DNA of 64,000 bases from Amycolatopsis sp. DSM 110486 (GTDB taxonomy: Bacteria > Actinomycetota > Actinomycetes > Mycobacteriales > Pseudonocardiaceae): NCBI RefSeq assembly GCF_019468465.1, contig NZ_CP080519.1, positions 1,813,001-1,877,000 on the forward strand. Reading direction: 5' to 3'. Positions 28,365 through 38,503 of the stretch are shown piece by piece. The translations under genes were made by a program, and so were the position numbers. The notes beneath the pieces were generated by a model. The model ran no database searches. It saw nothing but the letters and a program-made list of their open reading frames with translations, and had not been told where the DNA came from. Within the stretch, counting starts at the first letter, position 1. Each line of letters opens with the position of its first letter.

Positions 28365-28898
28365 TCACCCAACGTGCGACGGGCGGGCCGCGTTCCGCGC
28401 GATCAGGTCGGCGAGCTGGGCGGCATCGCGGACGGCGACCAGTTCCGGCAGCATCGGGTGCCACGCGGGCCGGGGCCGGTACTCCTGGTCCTTGACCCAC
28501 TCCCACCAGGTCGGGCGGAAGTCGATCGTCCCGAGGCCGTCGCCGAGGTCGTGCACGCGGGGCGCCCGGAGAGCCGCGAGCGGCACCCAGCGGAACTCCG
28601 AGCCCGACCCGCCGTGGGCGACGAACACGAGCCGGCGGTCGGTGACGAAGTAGGTCGTGATGGCGAGCAACGCGCGGCGTTCCTTCGGGCGCTCGACCGC
28701 GAACCCGGCCACGAGCGCGAGCACGATGATCCACGCGTAGAAGGCCGCGTTCAGCACGTCGAACCAAGCGATCACGAAGCTGCCGCCGAACGCGAGGACG
28801 GCGAGCACCACCCACCAGTAGTAGTCGCGGAACCGCCGGTGGTAGCGCTGCGGCCGGCCGGACCACAACACCGTCTCGCCCTCTTCGATCGGAAACAT
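28365..28898 (-). CDS. PH-like membrane protein, tandem family copy A
   Basis: 177 residues. Layout: a short N-terminal segment with ETVLWSGRPQRYHRRFRDYY, two hydrophobic helices (about 29-48 and 53-72), then a soluble domain resembling the bacterial PH-like domain, with TTYFVTDRRLVFVAHGG and PRVHDLGDGLGTIDFRP. The tail RDAAQLADLIARNAA looks helical. ATG at 28898 with GGAGGG 6 bases upstream. It is a paralogue of the next gene upstream (copy B), with the same order of motifs throughout. Function unknown; membrane-associated sensing or scaffolding is only a guess. Confidence 0.8.
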   Translation of the reverse strand: MFPIEEGETVLWSGRPQRYHRRFRDYYWWVVLAVLAFGGSFVIAWFDVLNAAFYAWIIVLALVAGFAVERPKERRALLAITTYFVTDRRLVFVAHGGSGSEFRWVPLAALRAPRVHDLGDGLGTIDFRPTWWEWVKDQEYRPRPAWHPMLPELVAVRDAAQLADLIARNAARPSHVG

Positions 28899-28963
28899 CG
28901 CGCCCTCCCAGTCCTGAAATGAGCACGCTGCCCGGTTCGCCGAGGTTGCCCCGCGCGGCGAAC

Positions 28964-29497
28964 TCACCCGACGACCGAGGAGTGTCCCGAGTTGCGCGAG
29001 ATGAGCTCGGCGACCTCCTGCGCGTCGCGGATCCCCATCAGCTCGGGCAGCTCCGGGTACCACACGGGCCGCGGCCGGTACTCCTGGTCCTTGAGCCACT
29101 CCGACACGGTCGGCCGGAAGTCGACGATGCCGAGCTCGCCCCCGATGTCGCGGACCCGCGGCCGACGCAGGTACGCCAAGGGAATCCAGCGGAACTCCGC
29201 GCCCTGTGGCCAGTACACGACGAACACCAAGCGCCGATCAGTCACGACGTACGTGGTCGCCCCCACCCGGCTCGCCCGCTCCCGGTGCCGCGCGATCGCG
29301 GAGCCGACGATGCCCGACACCGCCACGGCCATGACCGGGATGCCGTACTCCGGTGCGTCGAAGATGCCCGTCAGGACGACGCCGACCACGATGATCACCA
29401 CGACCACCACGAACCAGTGGTAGTCGCGGTAACGCCAGTAGTACCGCTGCGGCCGTCCCGTCCACAACACCGTCTCGTCCGGCTCGATCGGATGCAT
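28964..29497 (-). CDS. PH-like membrane protein, tandem family copy B
   Basis: 177 residues, exactly the length of copy A and collinear with it: DETVLWTGRPQRYYWRYRDY, two helices, ATTYVVTDRRLVFVVYWP, PRVRDIGGELGIVDFRP, KDQEYRPRPVWYPELPELMG, and the tail RDAQEVAELISRNSG. The first helix is unusually Val-rich. ATG at 29497 with a purine-rich GGGGGAAG ribosome site. The gene and its upstream 36-bp leader repeat form a unit of about 600 bp that was duplicated. Confidence 0.8.
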   Translation of the reverse strand: MHPIEPDETVLWTGRPQRYYWRYRDYHWFVVVVVIIVVGVVLTGIFDAPEYGIPVMAVAVSGIVGSAIARHRERASRVGATTYVVTDRRLVFVVYWPQGAEFRWIPLAYLRRPRVRDIGGELGIVDFRPTVSEWLKDQEYRPRPVWYPELPELMGIRDAQEVAELISRNSGHSSVVG

Positions 29498-29573
29498 CGC
29501 GCTTCCCCCGCTCCCCGGAATGAGTACGTCGTCCGGTTCGCCGGGGTTGCCCCACGCAGCGAACTTCCGGGAT

Positions 29574-29795
29574 TCACCCGACGACCGAGGCGTGCCCCGC
29601 GTTGCGCTCGATGAGCTCGGCGACCTGCCGCGCGTCGCGGATGGCCACCAGTTCCGGATGGATCGGGGCCAGACCGGGGGGCCGCCACAGGTCCCGCCGG
29701 CGCATCCAGTGCGTTACCGACCGGTCGAAGTCGACGGTGCCGACCCCGTCGCCCAGCTCGTGCACCCGCGGCAACCCGAGCAGGCCGATGGGGCG
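29574..29795 (-). pseudogene. Truncated third copy of the PH-like membrane protein family
   Basis: Only the C-terminal 70 or so residues remain: LPRVHELGDGVGTVDFDRS, WRPPGLAPIHPELVAI and RDARQVAELIERNAGHASVV, aligning with the ends of copies A and B. Upstream, the shared leader and its GGAGGG ribosome site are intact (29793-29841), but they join directly to codons for about residue 108. The N-terminal region, both helices and the ATG are missing, which points to an internal deletion at about 29792. A TTG at 29774 could start a 66-residue peptide, but I consider the gene broken. Confidence 0.75.
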
Positions 29796-29805
29796 CCCTC
29801 CCTCT

Positions 29806-29841
29806 CCCGGAATGAGTACGTCGTCCGGTTCGCCGGGGTTG
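29806..29841 (-). repeat. 36-bp leader direct repeat (copy C)
   Basis: This 36-bp segment is identical to 29514-29549 (copy B) and matches 28913-28948 (copy A) at about 29 of 36 bases by eye. Each lies immediately upstream of the ribosome site of a PH-like family gene, so it probably contains the promoter or 5' leader and was duplicated with the gene. Confidence 0.85.
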
Positions 29842-29912
29842 TCCCCCGCGGCGAAGTGCTGTGACCGAAATCCGCGAGACTCCGCCGTGAGCGGCGATTA
29901 CCGTGGAACAAC

Positions 29913-30539
29913 GTGACTTGGAGTGGGTACGGCAGTTATCTCGTCATCGTTGTCCTCATCGTCCTGGCGCCGGGACCGGACACGATGGTGATGCTGAAGA
30001 ACGCGCTGTCCGGCGGCGCCCGCGGCGGGCTGCTCGCGACGGCCGGCATCTTCGCCGGCAACGCGTTGCAGGGCACCGCCGCGGCGCTCGGGCTCGGCGT
30101 GGTCATCGCCCGGTCCCAGCCGGTGTTCATCACGCTCAAGTGGCTCGGCGCGGCGTACCTCGTGTTCCTCGGGTTCCAGGCCCTGCGCGGCGCGTGGCGC
30201 GGCAACTACGCGCAAGTCGAGGAGACCCAGCGCAAGCGCACGAGCGGCTTCCGCCGCTGGCGCGAAGGGTTCCTGTCCAACGTGACGAACCCGAAGGTCC
30301 TCGTGCTGTACCTGTCGGTGCTGCCGCAGTTCCTCGACCCCGTGCGCACCACCACGTGGGACGCGCTCGTGCTTGCCTACACCGTTGCGGTGCTGGGCAC
30401 GGTGTGGCTGCTGGTGCTGCTGTTCTTCGTGCACCGCGTGCGCGCGTGGCTCAAGCAGCGCAAGGTGCGCCGCGCGCTCGACGGTGTGACCGGCACCGCG
30501 CTCGTCGGCTTCGGGGCGGCCCTGGCCCTGGAGTCCTGA
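29913..30539 (+). CDS. LysE/RhtB family exporter, first of two
   Basis: 208 residues, about six helices. LysE-family signs: GPDTMVMLKNALSGGARGGL in helix 1 and the following loop, and LSNVTNPKVLVLYLSVLPQF in the central region. LysE/RhtB proteins export amino acids or related small molecules by proton antiport. GTG start at 29913, 20 bp before the end of the same-frame homology to its neighbour; no clear ribosome site. It forms a tandem with the next gene and was evidently duplicated. Confidence 0.9.
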   Translation: MTWSGYGSYLVIVVLIVLAPGPDTMVMLKNALSGGARGGLLATAGIFAGNALQGTAAALGLGVVIARSQPVFITLKWLGAAYLVFLGFQALRGAWRGNYAQVEETQRKRTSGFRRWREGFLSNVTNPKVLVLYLSVLPQFLDPVRTTTWDALVLAYTVAVLGTVWLLVLLFFVHRVRAWLKQRKVRRALDGVTGTALVGFGAALALES

Positions 30540-30559
30540 CCCGGGTTAACGTTCGCCGC

Positions 30560-31186
30560 ATGACGTGGGGTGTGTACGGCGGGTTCCTCGCCATGATGGT
30601 GGTGCTCGCCGTGGCGCCCGGGCCCGACAGCATGGTGGTCCTCAAGAACGCGCTGTCGGGCGGTGCCCGCGGTGGCGCGTGGGCGTGTGCCGGGATCGCC
30701 GTGGCCAACTTCCTGCAGGGCACCCTCGCCGCGCTCGGCCTCGGGGCCGTGATCACGAACTCGCGCCCGATCTTCGAAACCGTGAAGTGGCTCGGTGTCG
30801 CCTACCTCTGCTACCTCGGTTTCCAGGCGCTGCGCGGCGCGTGGCGTGGTGACTACCAGTCGCTCGCCGAGGCGAAACGCGCCCGCCAGAGCGCGTTCCG
30901 CCGCTGGCGCGAGGGGTTCCTCTCCAACGTGACCAACCCGAAGGTGCTGGTCCTCTACCTCTCGGTGCTGCCGCAGTTCCTCACGCCCGGAGTCACCACC
31001 ACCGGCGACGCCCTGCTGCTCGCCTACACCGTCGCCGCCGTGGGTGCGGTCTGGCAGGTCCTGCTGCTCCTGCTCGTGCACCGCGTCCGCGGCTGGCTCG
31101 AGCGCCGCCGTGTGCGCCGCACTCTCGACGGCGTGACCGGCACGGTCCTCATCGGCTTCGGCGTGGGGCTGGCGCTGGAGGCCTAG
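30560..31186 (+). CDS. LysE/RhtB family exporter, second of two
   Basis: 208 residues, same length as and collinear with the preceding gene. Shared segments include the GPDSMVVLKNALSGGARGG block and FRRWREGFLSNVTNPKVLVL; the two differ mainly in the helices. ATG at 30560, 20 bp after the first gene's stop. Two-copy LysE arrays could act as a heteromer or export different solutes. The stop shares a CTAG with the convergent hydrolase gene (31183-31186). Confidence 0.9.
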   Translation: MTWGVYGGFLAMMVVLAVAPGPDSMVVLKNALSGGARGGAWACAGIAVANFLQGTLAALGLGAVITNSRPIFETVKWLGVAYLCYLGFQALRGAWRGDYQSLAEAKRARQSAFRRWREGFLSNVTNPKVLVLYLSVLPQFLTPGVTTTGDALLLAYTVAAVGAVWQVLLLLLVHRVRGWLERRRVRRTLDGVTGTVLIGFGVGLALEA

Positions 31187-32400
31187 AGCGTCTCGTCGAG
31201 CCAGTCGAAGACGCGGGCCGTCGCGAGCCGCTGCGCGCCGACGTGGCAGTGGGCGTCCGCGCCCTCCTCGGCGGTGAACGAGAGCAGCGTCTTCGGGCCG
31301 GTGAGCCGCTCGTAGAGCCGGCGGGGTTCGGGCTGCGTTTCGCCGTCGCCGTTGAAGAACAGGTCGTCGGCGGCCTCGCAGACAAGTGCCGGGCACTTGA
31401 TGCGCTCGGCCACGCCGCCGTCGAGCGTGTAGGCCAGGTACTTCGCGAGGAACTCGCGGTCGGTCGCCGCGCCCGTCACGTACCGGCCGTGGTCGGTGGC
31501 CCAGCGCAGCGTGGGGCTCGCGGCGCGGCCGGCGGCCAGCAGATTGTCGAGCTCTTCGTCGTGCGGTGCGTTGGCGCGGCGTTCGATCTCCGCGCGGTCC
31601 CACGGCAGGAAAGCCGTGACCGCCGAGCCGGCGTCGAACACCCCGTCCACGGCGACGACCGCCTTGATGCGCTCGTCGAAAGCCGCGGCGCGGGGCGCGA
31701 GCATGCCGCCGAGGCTGAGGCCCAGCAGCGCGACCTTGTCCGGGTCGACGCCCGGGTCGGCGAGCACGAAGTCGAGCACCGGGCCCACCACGTGCTCCCA
31801 GTCGGGCCGGAAGACGAGCCCGTCGCGGTGGATCGCGCGCGGCTGGCCGGGGCCGTCGAACGCCAGCACGTGGTAGCCCCGCTCCTGTCCCCCGGCCGCG
31901 CCGAAGAAGTGCACCTCCTCCGCGCTGCCGTCGAAACCGTTGTGCGCCACCAGAATCGGGCAACGGCCAGTGCCGGGCGCGCGGTAGAAGTAGCCGCGCA
32001 GCACGTGTCCTTCATACGGAATCTCGACACGCTCGACGCCCGCGAAACCCTCGATCGCGCGGTGGAAGCACTCGACGCTGCGGTCGTAGGCGTAGGCGAT
32101 GCGCGGGTCGGCGGGATTGCCGTGCAGGAAGAACTCCGCCGAGCGGTAGTAGGTGGACGCGCGCAGGTACGCGTCACGGGCGCTGATCGGGTGCGCAGCG
32201 GCCACCCCGTCGGCCTCGGCCGCCAGGCGCTCCGCCGCGGCGAGCCACTCGTCGTGCCAGCTGTCGTAGTCGCCGGGCTTGATGCGCGAGGCGGTGGCGA
32301 CGACCTCGCCGAAGTCCGAACCGCCGTAGCTCGCGTGGCCGAACACGCGGAGCGTCTCGAACCAGAACTGGGGGTCGTCCTCGAACAGCAGCTGCTTCAT
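31183..32400 (-). CDS. Alpha/beta hydrolase of the FrsA/DUF1100-like class with helical N-domain
   Basis: 405 residues. A helical N-terminal region of about 130 residues (DDPQFWFETLRVFGHASYGG, ARDAYLRASTYYRSAEFFLH) precedes an alpha/beta-hydrolase core: oxyanion LVAHNGFDGSAEE, nucleophile LLGLSLGGMLAPRAA (Ser about 233), acid in CEAADDLFFNGDGE and His in EEGADAHCHVGAQRL. This layout matches the 2,6-dihydroxypseudooxynicotine hydrolase-like C-C hydrolase group. The substrate is unknown. It is divergent from a TetR regulator that probably represses it. Confidence 0.85.
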   Translation of the reverse strand: MKQLLFEDDPQFWFETLRVFGHASYGGSDFGEVVATASRIKPGDYDSWHDEWLAAAERLAAEADGVAAAHPISARDAYLRASTYYRSAEFFLHGNPADPRIAYAYDRSVECFHRAIEGFAGVERVEIPYEGHVLRGYFYRAPGTGRCPILVAHNGFDGSAEEVHFFGAAGGQERGYHVLAFDGPGQPRAIHRDGLVFRPDWEHVVGPVLDFVLADPGVDPDKVALLGLSLGGMLAPRAAAFDERIKAVVAVDGVFDAGSAVTAFLPWDRAEIERRANAPHDEELDNLLAAGRAASPTLRWATDHGRYVTGAATDREFLAKYLAYTLDGGVAERIKCPALVCEAADDLFFNGDGETQPEPRRLYERLTGPKTLLSFTAEEGADAHCHVGAQRLATARVFDWLDETL

Positions 32401-32418
32401 CGAGCCCTCCTCATGACC

Positions 32419-32471
32419 GGACGATACGGTACCGTCCCGACGTCAAGCTACATGGAACGATACCGTCTCGT
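32419..32471. promoter_or_regulatory. Putative TetR operators between hydrolase and tetR genes
   Basis: The 91-bp divergent gap holds two related sites: a perfect palindrome ACGGTACCGT (32426-32435) inside ACGATACGGTACCGTCC, and ACGATACCGTCTCGT (32457-32471). Both contain CGATAC and CCGTC. The -10-like TAGGAT (32480-32485) of the regulator ends 6 bases before its ATG. Binding at these sites would block both promoters. Confidence 0.5.
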
Positions 32472-32491
32472 CCACCCGCTAGGATGCGATC

Positions 32492-33094
32492 ATGACAACT
32501 CGCCGCACGCCCACCGGGGCGGCTGTGCTGCAGCCCGACGTCACGCAGGCGATCACGGAAGCGGTGCTCGACGAGCTCGCGGAAGTGGGTTACGGCCGGC
32601 TGTCGATGGAGGCCGTGGCCAAGCGCGCGGGCGTCGGCAAGAGCGCGCTGTACCGCCGGTGGCGCTCGAAGCACGAGATGATCTCGGCGGTGGTTTCGGA
32701 GTTCAGCGTGAGCCGCGCGCCGGAACCCGACACGGGCACACTGCGCGGTGACCTGCGCGAATCGGTGCAGGCGGTGTACGACTGGCTCGCGCACCCGCGG
32801 TTCGCCCGGATCCTGCCGGACCTCATCGCTCAGGGCGTCCGCGACCCGGAGCCGGCCGACGACCTGCGCACTCGCATCGGCGGCCCTCGCCGCGACGCCG
32901 CGCGGCCGCTGTTCGAACGCGCCGTCGAGCGCGGCGAGCTTCCGGCCGGTGTGGACGTGGAGCTGGGGCTCGACCTGCTCGCGGCGCCGATCTACTGGCG
33001 TCTGGTGGTACGCCGGGAGCCCCCGGGCCCCGAATTTCTGGACCGGGTCGTCGAGCACGTGCTCCGCGCACTCGACGCCCGCCCCGTGGACTGA
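32492..33094 (+). CDS. TetR/AcrR family transcriptional regulator
   Basis: 200 residues. N-terminal helix-turn-helix: AITEAVLDELAEVGYGRLSM then EAVAKRAGVGKSALYRRWRS. The C-terminal domain resembles the TetR_C_11/16 type, with GDLRESVQAVYDWLAHPRFA and ELGLDLLAAPIYWRLVVRRE. ATG at 32492 with an apparent leaderless promoter. Its stop codon abuts that of the convergent murA with no gap. Likely local repressor of the divergent hydrolase (inference from arrangement and operators). Confidence 0.9.
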   Translation: MTTRRTPTGAAVLQPDVTQAITEAVLDELAEVGYGRLSMEAVAKRAGVGKSALYRRWRSKHEMISAVVSEFSVSRAPEPDTGTLRGDLRESVQAVYDWLAHPRFARILPDLIAQGVRDPEPADDLRTRIGGPRRDAARPLFERAVERGELPAGVDVELGLDLLAAPIYWRLVVRREPPGPEFLDRVVEHVLRALDARPVD

Positions 33095-34369
33095 CTACGC
33101 GCGCTCGGGCTCCCCCGCCACGCGCTCGATGCGCGCGCCGAGGCGGTTGAGGTTCTCGACGAAGTGCGGGTAACCGCGGTCGATGTGGAAGACATCCCAG
33201 ACCTCGGTGACGCCCTCGGCGCACAGGCCGGCGAGCACGAGGCCGGCGCCGGCGCGGATGTCGGAGGCCCAGACCGGCGCGCTGGAGAGCTGCTCGACCC
33301 CGCGGACCACGGCGTGGTGGCCGTCGGTGCGGGCGTCGCCGGAGAGCCGCATCATCTCTTCGATGAAGCGGAACCGGGCCTCGTAGACGTTCTCCGTGAT
33401 CATCGACGTGCCCTCGGACACGGCCGACAGCGCGACCGCGAACGGCTGCAGGTCCGTGGCGAAGCCGGGGTAGGGCAGCGTCACCCAGTCGACCGCCTTC
33501 GGGCGCTCGGGCTGCACGACGCGGAAGCCCTTCTCGTCGAACGTGGTCACGTCGGCGCCCGCGAGCCGCAGCTTGTCCAGCACCAGGTCGAGGTGGTGCG
33601 GGTTGACGCCGCGCACGGTCAGGTCACCTCGGGTCATCGCCGCGGCGAAGGCCCAGGTGGCGCCGACGATCCGGTCGCCGATCACGCGGTGCTCGGTCGG
33701 GCGCAGCTGCTCCACGCCGTGCACGGTCAGCGTCGACGTGCCGGCGCCCTCGATCTTCGCGCCCATCTCGATGAGCATCGTGCAGATGTCGACGATCTCG
33801 GGCTCACGCGCCGCGTTGTCGATCACGGTCGTGCCCTCGGCCAGCACCGCGGCCATCAGGATGTTCTCGGTGGCGCCGACGCTCGGGAAGTCGAGCCAGA
33901 CCTGGGCGCCGACGAGGGACTCGGCGTTGGCGACCACGCAACCGTGCTCGATCGTGCTCGTGGCGCCGAGCTTGCGCAGGCCGTTCTGGTGCATGTCCAG
34001 CGGCCGCGAGCCGATCGCGTCACCGCCGGGCAGCGCGACCACGGCCTTCTTGAGCCGTCCGACCAGCGGCCCGAGCACGCAGACGGACGCACGCAGCTTG
34101 CCCATCGCCGCCGAGTCCGCGCGGTGCGACAGCTCGGCGGGCGTGGTGATGCGCGCCGTGTCGCCGTTGATCTCGACCTCGCAGCCGACGCTGCGCAGAA
34201 CGTCGCCCATCAGGGGCACGTCGAGGATCTGCGGGCAGTTCGTGATGGTGGTGGTGCCCTCGGCCAGCAGGGCCGCGGCCATCAGCTTCAGCACGCTGTT
34301 CTTGGCTCCGACCACGTCGACCTCGCCGACCAGCCGTGCCCCGCCGTGCACGTCGAAGTGCTCGCTCAT
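33095..34369 (-). CDS. murA: UDP-N-acetylglucosamine 1-carboxyvinyltransferase MurA (Cys-to-Asp type)
   Basis: 424 residues. First committed step of peptidoglycan synthesis: transfers enolpyruvate from PEP to UDP-GlcNAc. Family segments: [48 protein letters not shown] and [16 protein letters not shown]. The catalytic-loop motif is [13 protein letters not shown], with Asp117 where most MurA have the Cys that fosfomycin alkylates; M. tuberculosis has the same Asp117. I chose the ATG at 34369; a TTG at 34378 has a better spaced GAGAGG and would add three residues. Confidence 0.96.
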   Translation of the reverse strand: MSEHFDVHGGARLVGEVDVVGAKNSVLKLMAAALLAEGTTTITNCPQILDVPLMGDVLRSVGCEVEINGDTARITTPAELSHRADSAAMGKLRASVCVLGPLVGRLKKAVVALPGGDAIGSRPLDMHQNGLRKLGATSTIEHGCVVANAESLVGAQVWLDFPSVGATENILMAAVLAEGTTVIDNAAREPEIVDICTMLIEMGAKIEGAGTSTLTVHGVEQLRPTEHRVIGDRIVGATWAFAAAMTRGDLTVRGVNPHHLDLVLDKLRLAGADVTTFDEKGFRVVQPERPKAVDWVTLPYPGFATDLQPFAVALSAVSEGTSMITENVYEARFRFIEEMMRLSGDARTDGHHAVVRGVEQLSSAPVWASDIRAGAGLVLAGLCAEGVTEVWDVFHIDRGYPHFVENLNRLGARIERVAGEPERA

Positions 34370-34430
34370 GGCCGCCAATCATGCCCTCTCGCCCAGTTTC
34401 GGCACACGCGGGGCCGGTAGAGTCGAAGGC

Positions 34431-34997
34431 ATGGTCGTTCGCATCAACCGCGTCTACACGAAGGTCGGCGACAGCGGCACCACAGCGCTCGGCGACGGCT
34501 CGCGGATCCCCAAAACCTCGCCCCGCCTGGGCGCCTACGCCGACACCGACGAGGCCAACTCCGTCATCGGGCTGGCCGTCGCGATGGGTTCCCTGAGCGA
34601 CGAGATCGCCGGCGTGCTGAAGCGTGTACAGAACGACCTGTTCGACGTCGGCGCCGACCTGTGCCTGCCGATCCAGGAAAATCCCTCGTACGAGCCCCTG
34701 CGCATCACCGAGGCCTACCTCGAGCGCGTGGAGGGCTGGTGCGACGAGTTCAACGAGCGGCTGCCGAAACTCACGTCGTTCATCCTGCCGGGCGGCACGC
34801 CGGGCGCGGCTTACCTGCACCAGGCGCGCACGGTCACACGGCGTGCGGAGCGTTCGGCGTGGGTGCTCGTGGAGGCGGAGCCGGACACGACGAACCCGAT
34901 CGCCGTGAAATACCTCAACCGGCTGTCCGACCTGCTGTTCATCCTCGGCCGGCTCGCCAACCCGGACGGCGACGTGCTGTGGAAGCCGGGCGGCTAG
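34431..34997 (+). CDS. PduO-type ATP:cob(I)alamin adenosyltransferase
   Basis: 188 residues. N-terminal INRVYTKVGDSGTTALGDGS is the ATP-binding signature of PduO-type enzymes. The conserved helix carries RAERSAWVLVEAEP, followed by IAVKYLNRLSDLLFILGR. It converts cob(I)alamin and ATP to adenosylcobalamin. TAGAGT (34418-34423) ends 7 bases before the ATG: probable leaderless start. It is divergent from murA, as in M. tuberculosis (Rv1314c/Rv1315). Confidence 0.93.
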   Translation: MVVRINRVYTKVGDSGTTALGDGSRIPKTSPRLGAYADTDEANSVIGLAVAMGSLSDEIAGVLKRVQNDLFDVGADLCLPIQENPSYEPLRITEAYLERVEGWCDEFNERLPKLTSFILPGGTPGAAYLHQARTVTRRAERSAWVLVEAEPDTTNPIAVKYLNRLSDLLFILGRLANPDGDVLWKPGG

Positions 34998-35007
34998 GGA
35001 GAGCGCG

Positions 35008-35169
35008 TCAGAGCCGCTCCTGGGCGGCCCAGTACCGCTCGTAGTCGACGTCCCACGTCGAATCGCGGCCTGGGTCCACGTCCTGGGTGGTGCTCATGTC
35101 CGCGAGCCGCACGGGCTCGGGCAGCTCGGCCCACCGGCGCTTGCGCTCGGCCTGCTCCCGGGCGTCCAT
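35008..35169 (-). CDS. Small acidic/basic protein, 53 aa
   Basis: 53 codons from the ATG at 35169 to a TGA at 35008. The product starts MDAREQAERKRRWAELPEPV, has the middle segment STTQDVDPGRDSTWDVDYER, and ends YWAAQERL. Codon third positions are strongly G/C, as in the neighbours, which supports coding. It is all soluble, charged and Trp/Tyr-containing, and lies 20 bp downstream of the DUF2550 gene on the same strand, so it is probably the last gene of the ATP-synthase transcript. No known function. Confidence 0.65.
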   Translation of the reverse strand: MDAREQAERKRRWAELPEPVRLADMSTTQDVDPGRDSTWDVDYERYWAAQERL

Positions 35170-35189
35170 GGTCCCAGGATAACCGCAGT

Positions 35190-35624
35190 TCAGGACGCGT
35201 GCGGCAGCATTCGTCCCGGCGGAGCCGACTCCAGCCAGGACAGGAACCCGGTGAGCGCACCGGGCCCCATCGCGATCTCGATCGCTTCCTGCGTGGGCGA
35301 CTCACACCGCAGGACAGTGGAACCTTCAGGCACCGCGTACGCCTCTGTGCCGGACGGGTCCCGCCGGTCGGCGATCTGCATGCTCTCGCGCTGGAACACG
35401 CGGTCCGGGCCGGACCGGAGGCTCCAGACGCGATACCAGACGAACTCGTCGCCCTCGTAGCGCCCGAGACCGAGGTGCCAGCTGGCGCGCGGGTTGTCCG
35501 GACGCCACCGCAGCGCGACGCTCACGCCACCGCCGCGGCGCATCCGGATCCACCGCTGGCCGTACCAGGCCGCCAGCACGGCGAGCACGATCAGGAGCCC
35601 CAGCACCACGATGGCGATCTTCAC
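35190..35624 (-). CDS. DUF2550 membrane-anchored protein
   Basis: 144 residues. N-terminal helix (AIVVLGLLIVLAVLAAWYGQ), then a soluble beta-rich domain with VALRWRPDNPRASWHLGLGR, YEGDEFVWYRVWSLRSGPDR and LRCESPTQEAIEIAM. Matches DUF2550 proteins encoded just after atpC in mycobacteria (Rv1312) and other actinobacteria. Function unknown; the constant position suggests a link to the ATP synthase or envelope. ATG at 35624, 25 bp after atpC. Confidence 0.88.
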   Translation of the reverse strand: MKIAIVVLGLLIVLAVLAAWYGQRWIRMRRGGGVSVALRWRPDNPRASWHLGLGRYEGDEFVWYRVWSLRSGPDRVFQRESMQIADRRDPSGTEAYAVPEGSTVLRCESPTQEAIEIAMGPGALTGFLSWLESAPPGRMLPHAS

Positions 35625-35649
35625 GGCCCGGCTCCTGCTCGTCGCTCGA

Positions 35650-36015
35650 TCAGACTGTCTGACCGGCCGCGCGGAGCTGGGCCGTTGCCCTCGTGCGCTC
35701 CGCCTCGTCGTCCGCGGTCAGGGCCGCCTTGGCCGCGTCGATGTCGATCTCGTCGGAGAGCTCGGCGCTCTCGGCGAGCACGCTCACCCCGGTGGCGGTC
35801 ACCGACAGGAACCCACCGTGCACGGCGGCCGTGAGGATCTCGCCGCCAGTCGTGTTCACCTTCACCACGCCACCCTCGACGAGCTGGCCCAGCACCGGCT
35901 CGTGGCCGGGCATGATGCCGATCTCGCCCTCGGTGGTCTGCGCCACCACGAAGGTGGCGGTACCCGACCAGAGCCGGCGCTCCACGGCCACCAGCTCCAC
36001 GGACATCTCAGCCAC
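35650..36015 (-). CDS. atpC: ATP synthase epsilon subunit
   Basis: 121 residues. [20 protein letters not shown] and [20 protein letters not shown] are the N-terminal beta-sandwich signature, with a short C-terminal helix pair ([20 protein letters not shown]). Part of the F1 central stalk; it couples rotation and may inhibit ATP hydrolysis. GTG at 36015 (VAEMSVEL) has GGAG upstream. Last canonical gene of the atp operon. Confidence 0.95.
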   Translation of the reverse strand: MAEMSVELVAVERRLWSGTATFVVAQTTEGEIGIMPGHEPVLGQLVEGGVVKVNTTGGEILTAAVHGGFLSVTATGVSVLAESAELSDEIDIDAAKAALTADDEAERTRATAQLRAAGQTV

Positions 36016-36092
36016 GTAGCACTCCTTCGCTCGGGGTGTCACCACCGAGTGTAATAGGTCCGGCTTCGGTTACGAGAACGGCGGGGGCGGGT

Positions 36093-36105
36093 GTCCACAG
36101 TGGAC
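36093..36105. repeat. Intergenic copy of the palindrome GTCCAYWRTGGAC
   Basis: GTCCACAGTGGAC, a perfect palindrome around the central A, in the 114-bp gap between atpD and atpC. It is the only one of seven window copies that is not inside a gene. It is too short to act as a terminator alone. Confidence 0.7.
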
Positions 36106-36129
36106 CCAGCCCCCGCCGCGCTCAGAGAA

Positions 36130-38492
<2,363 letters not shown>

Positions 38493-38503
38493 GAGCTATC
38501 AGC

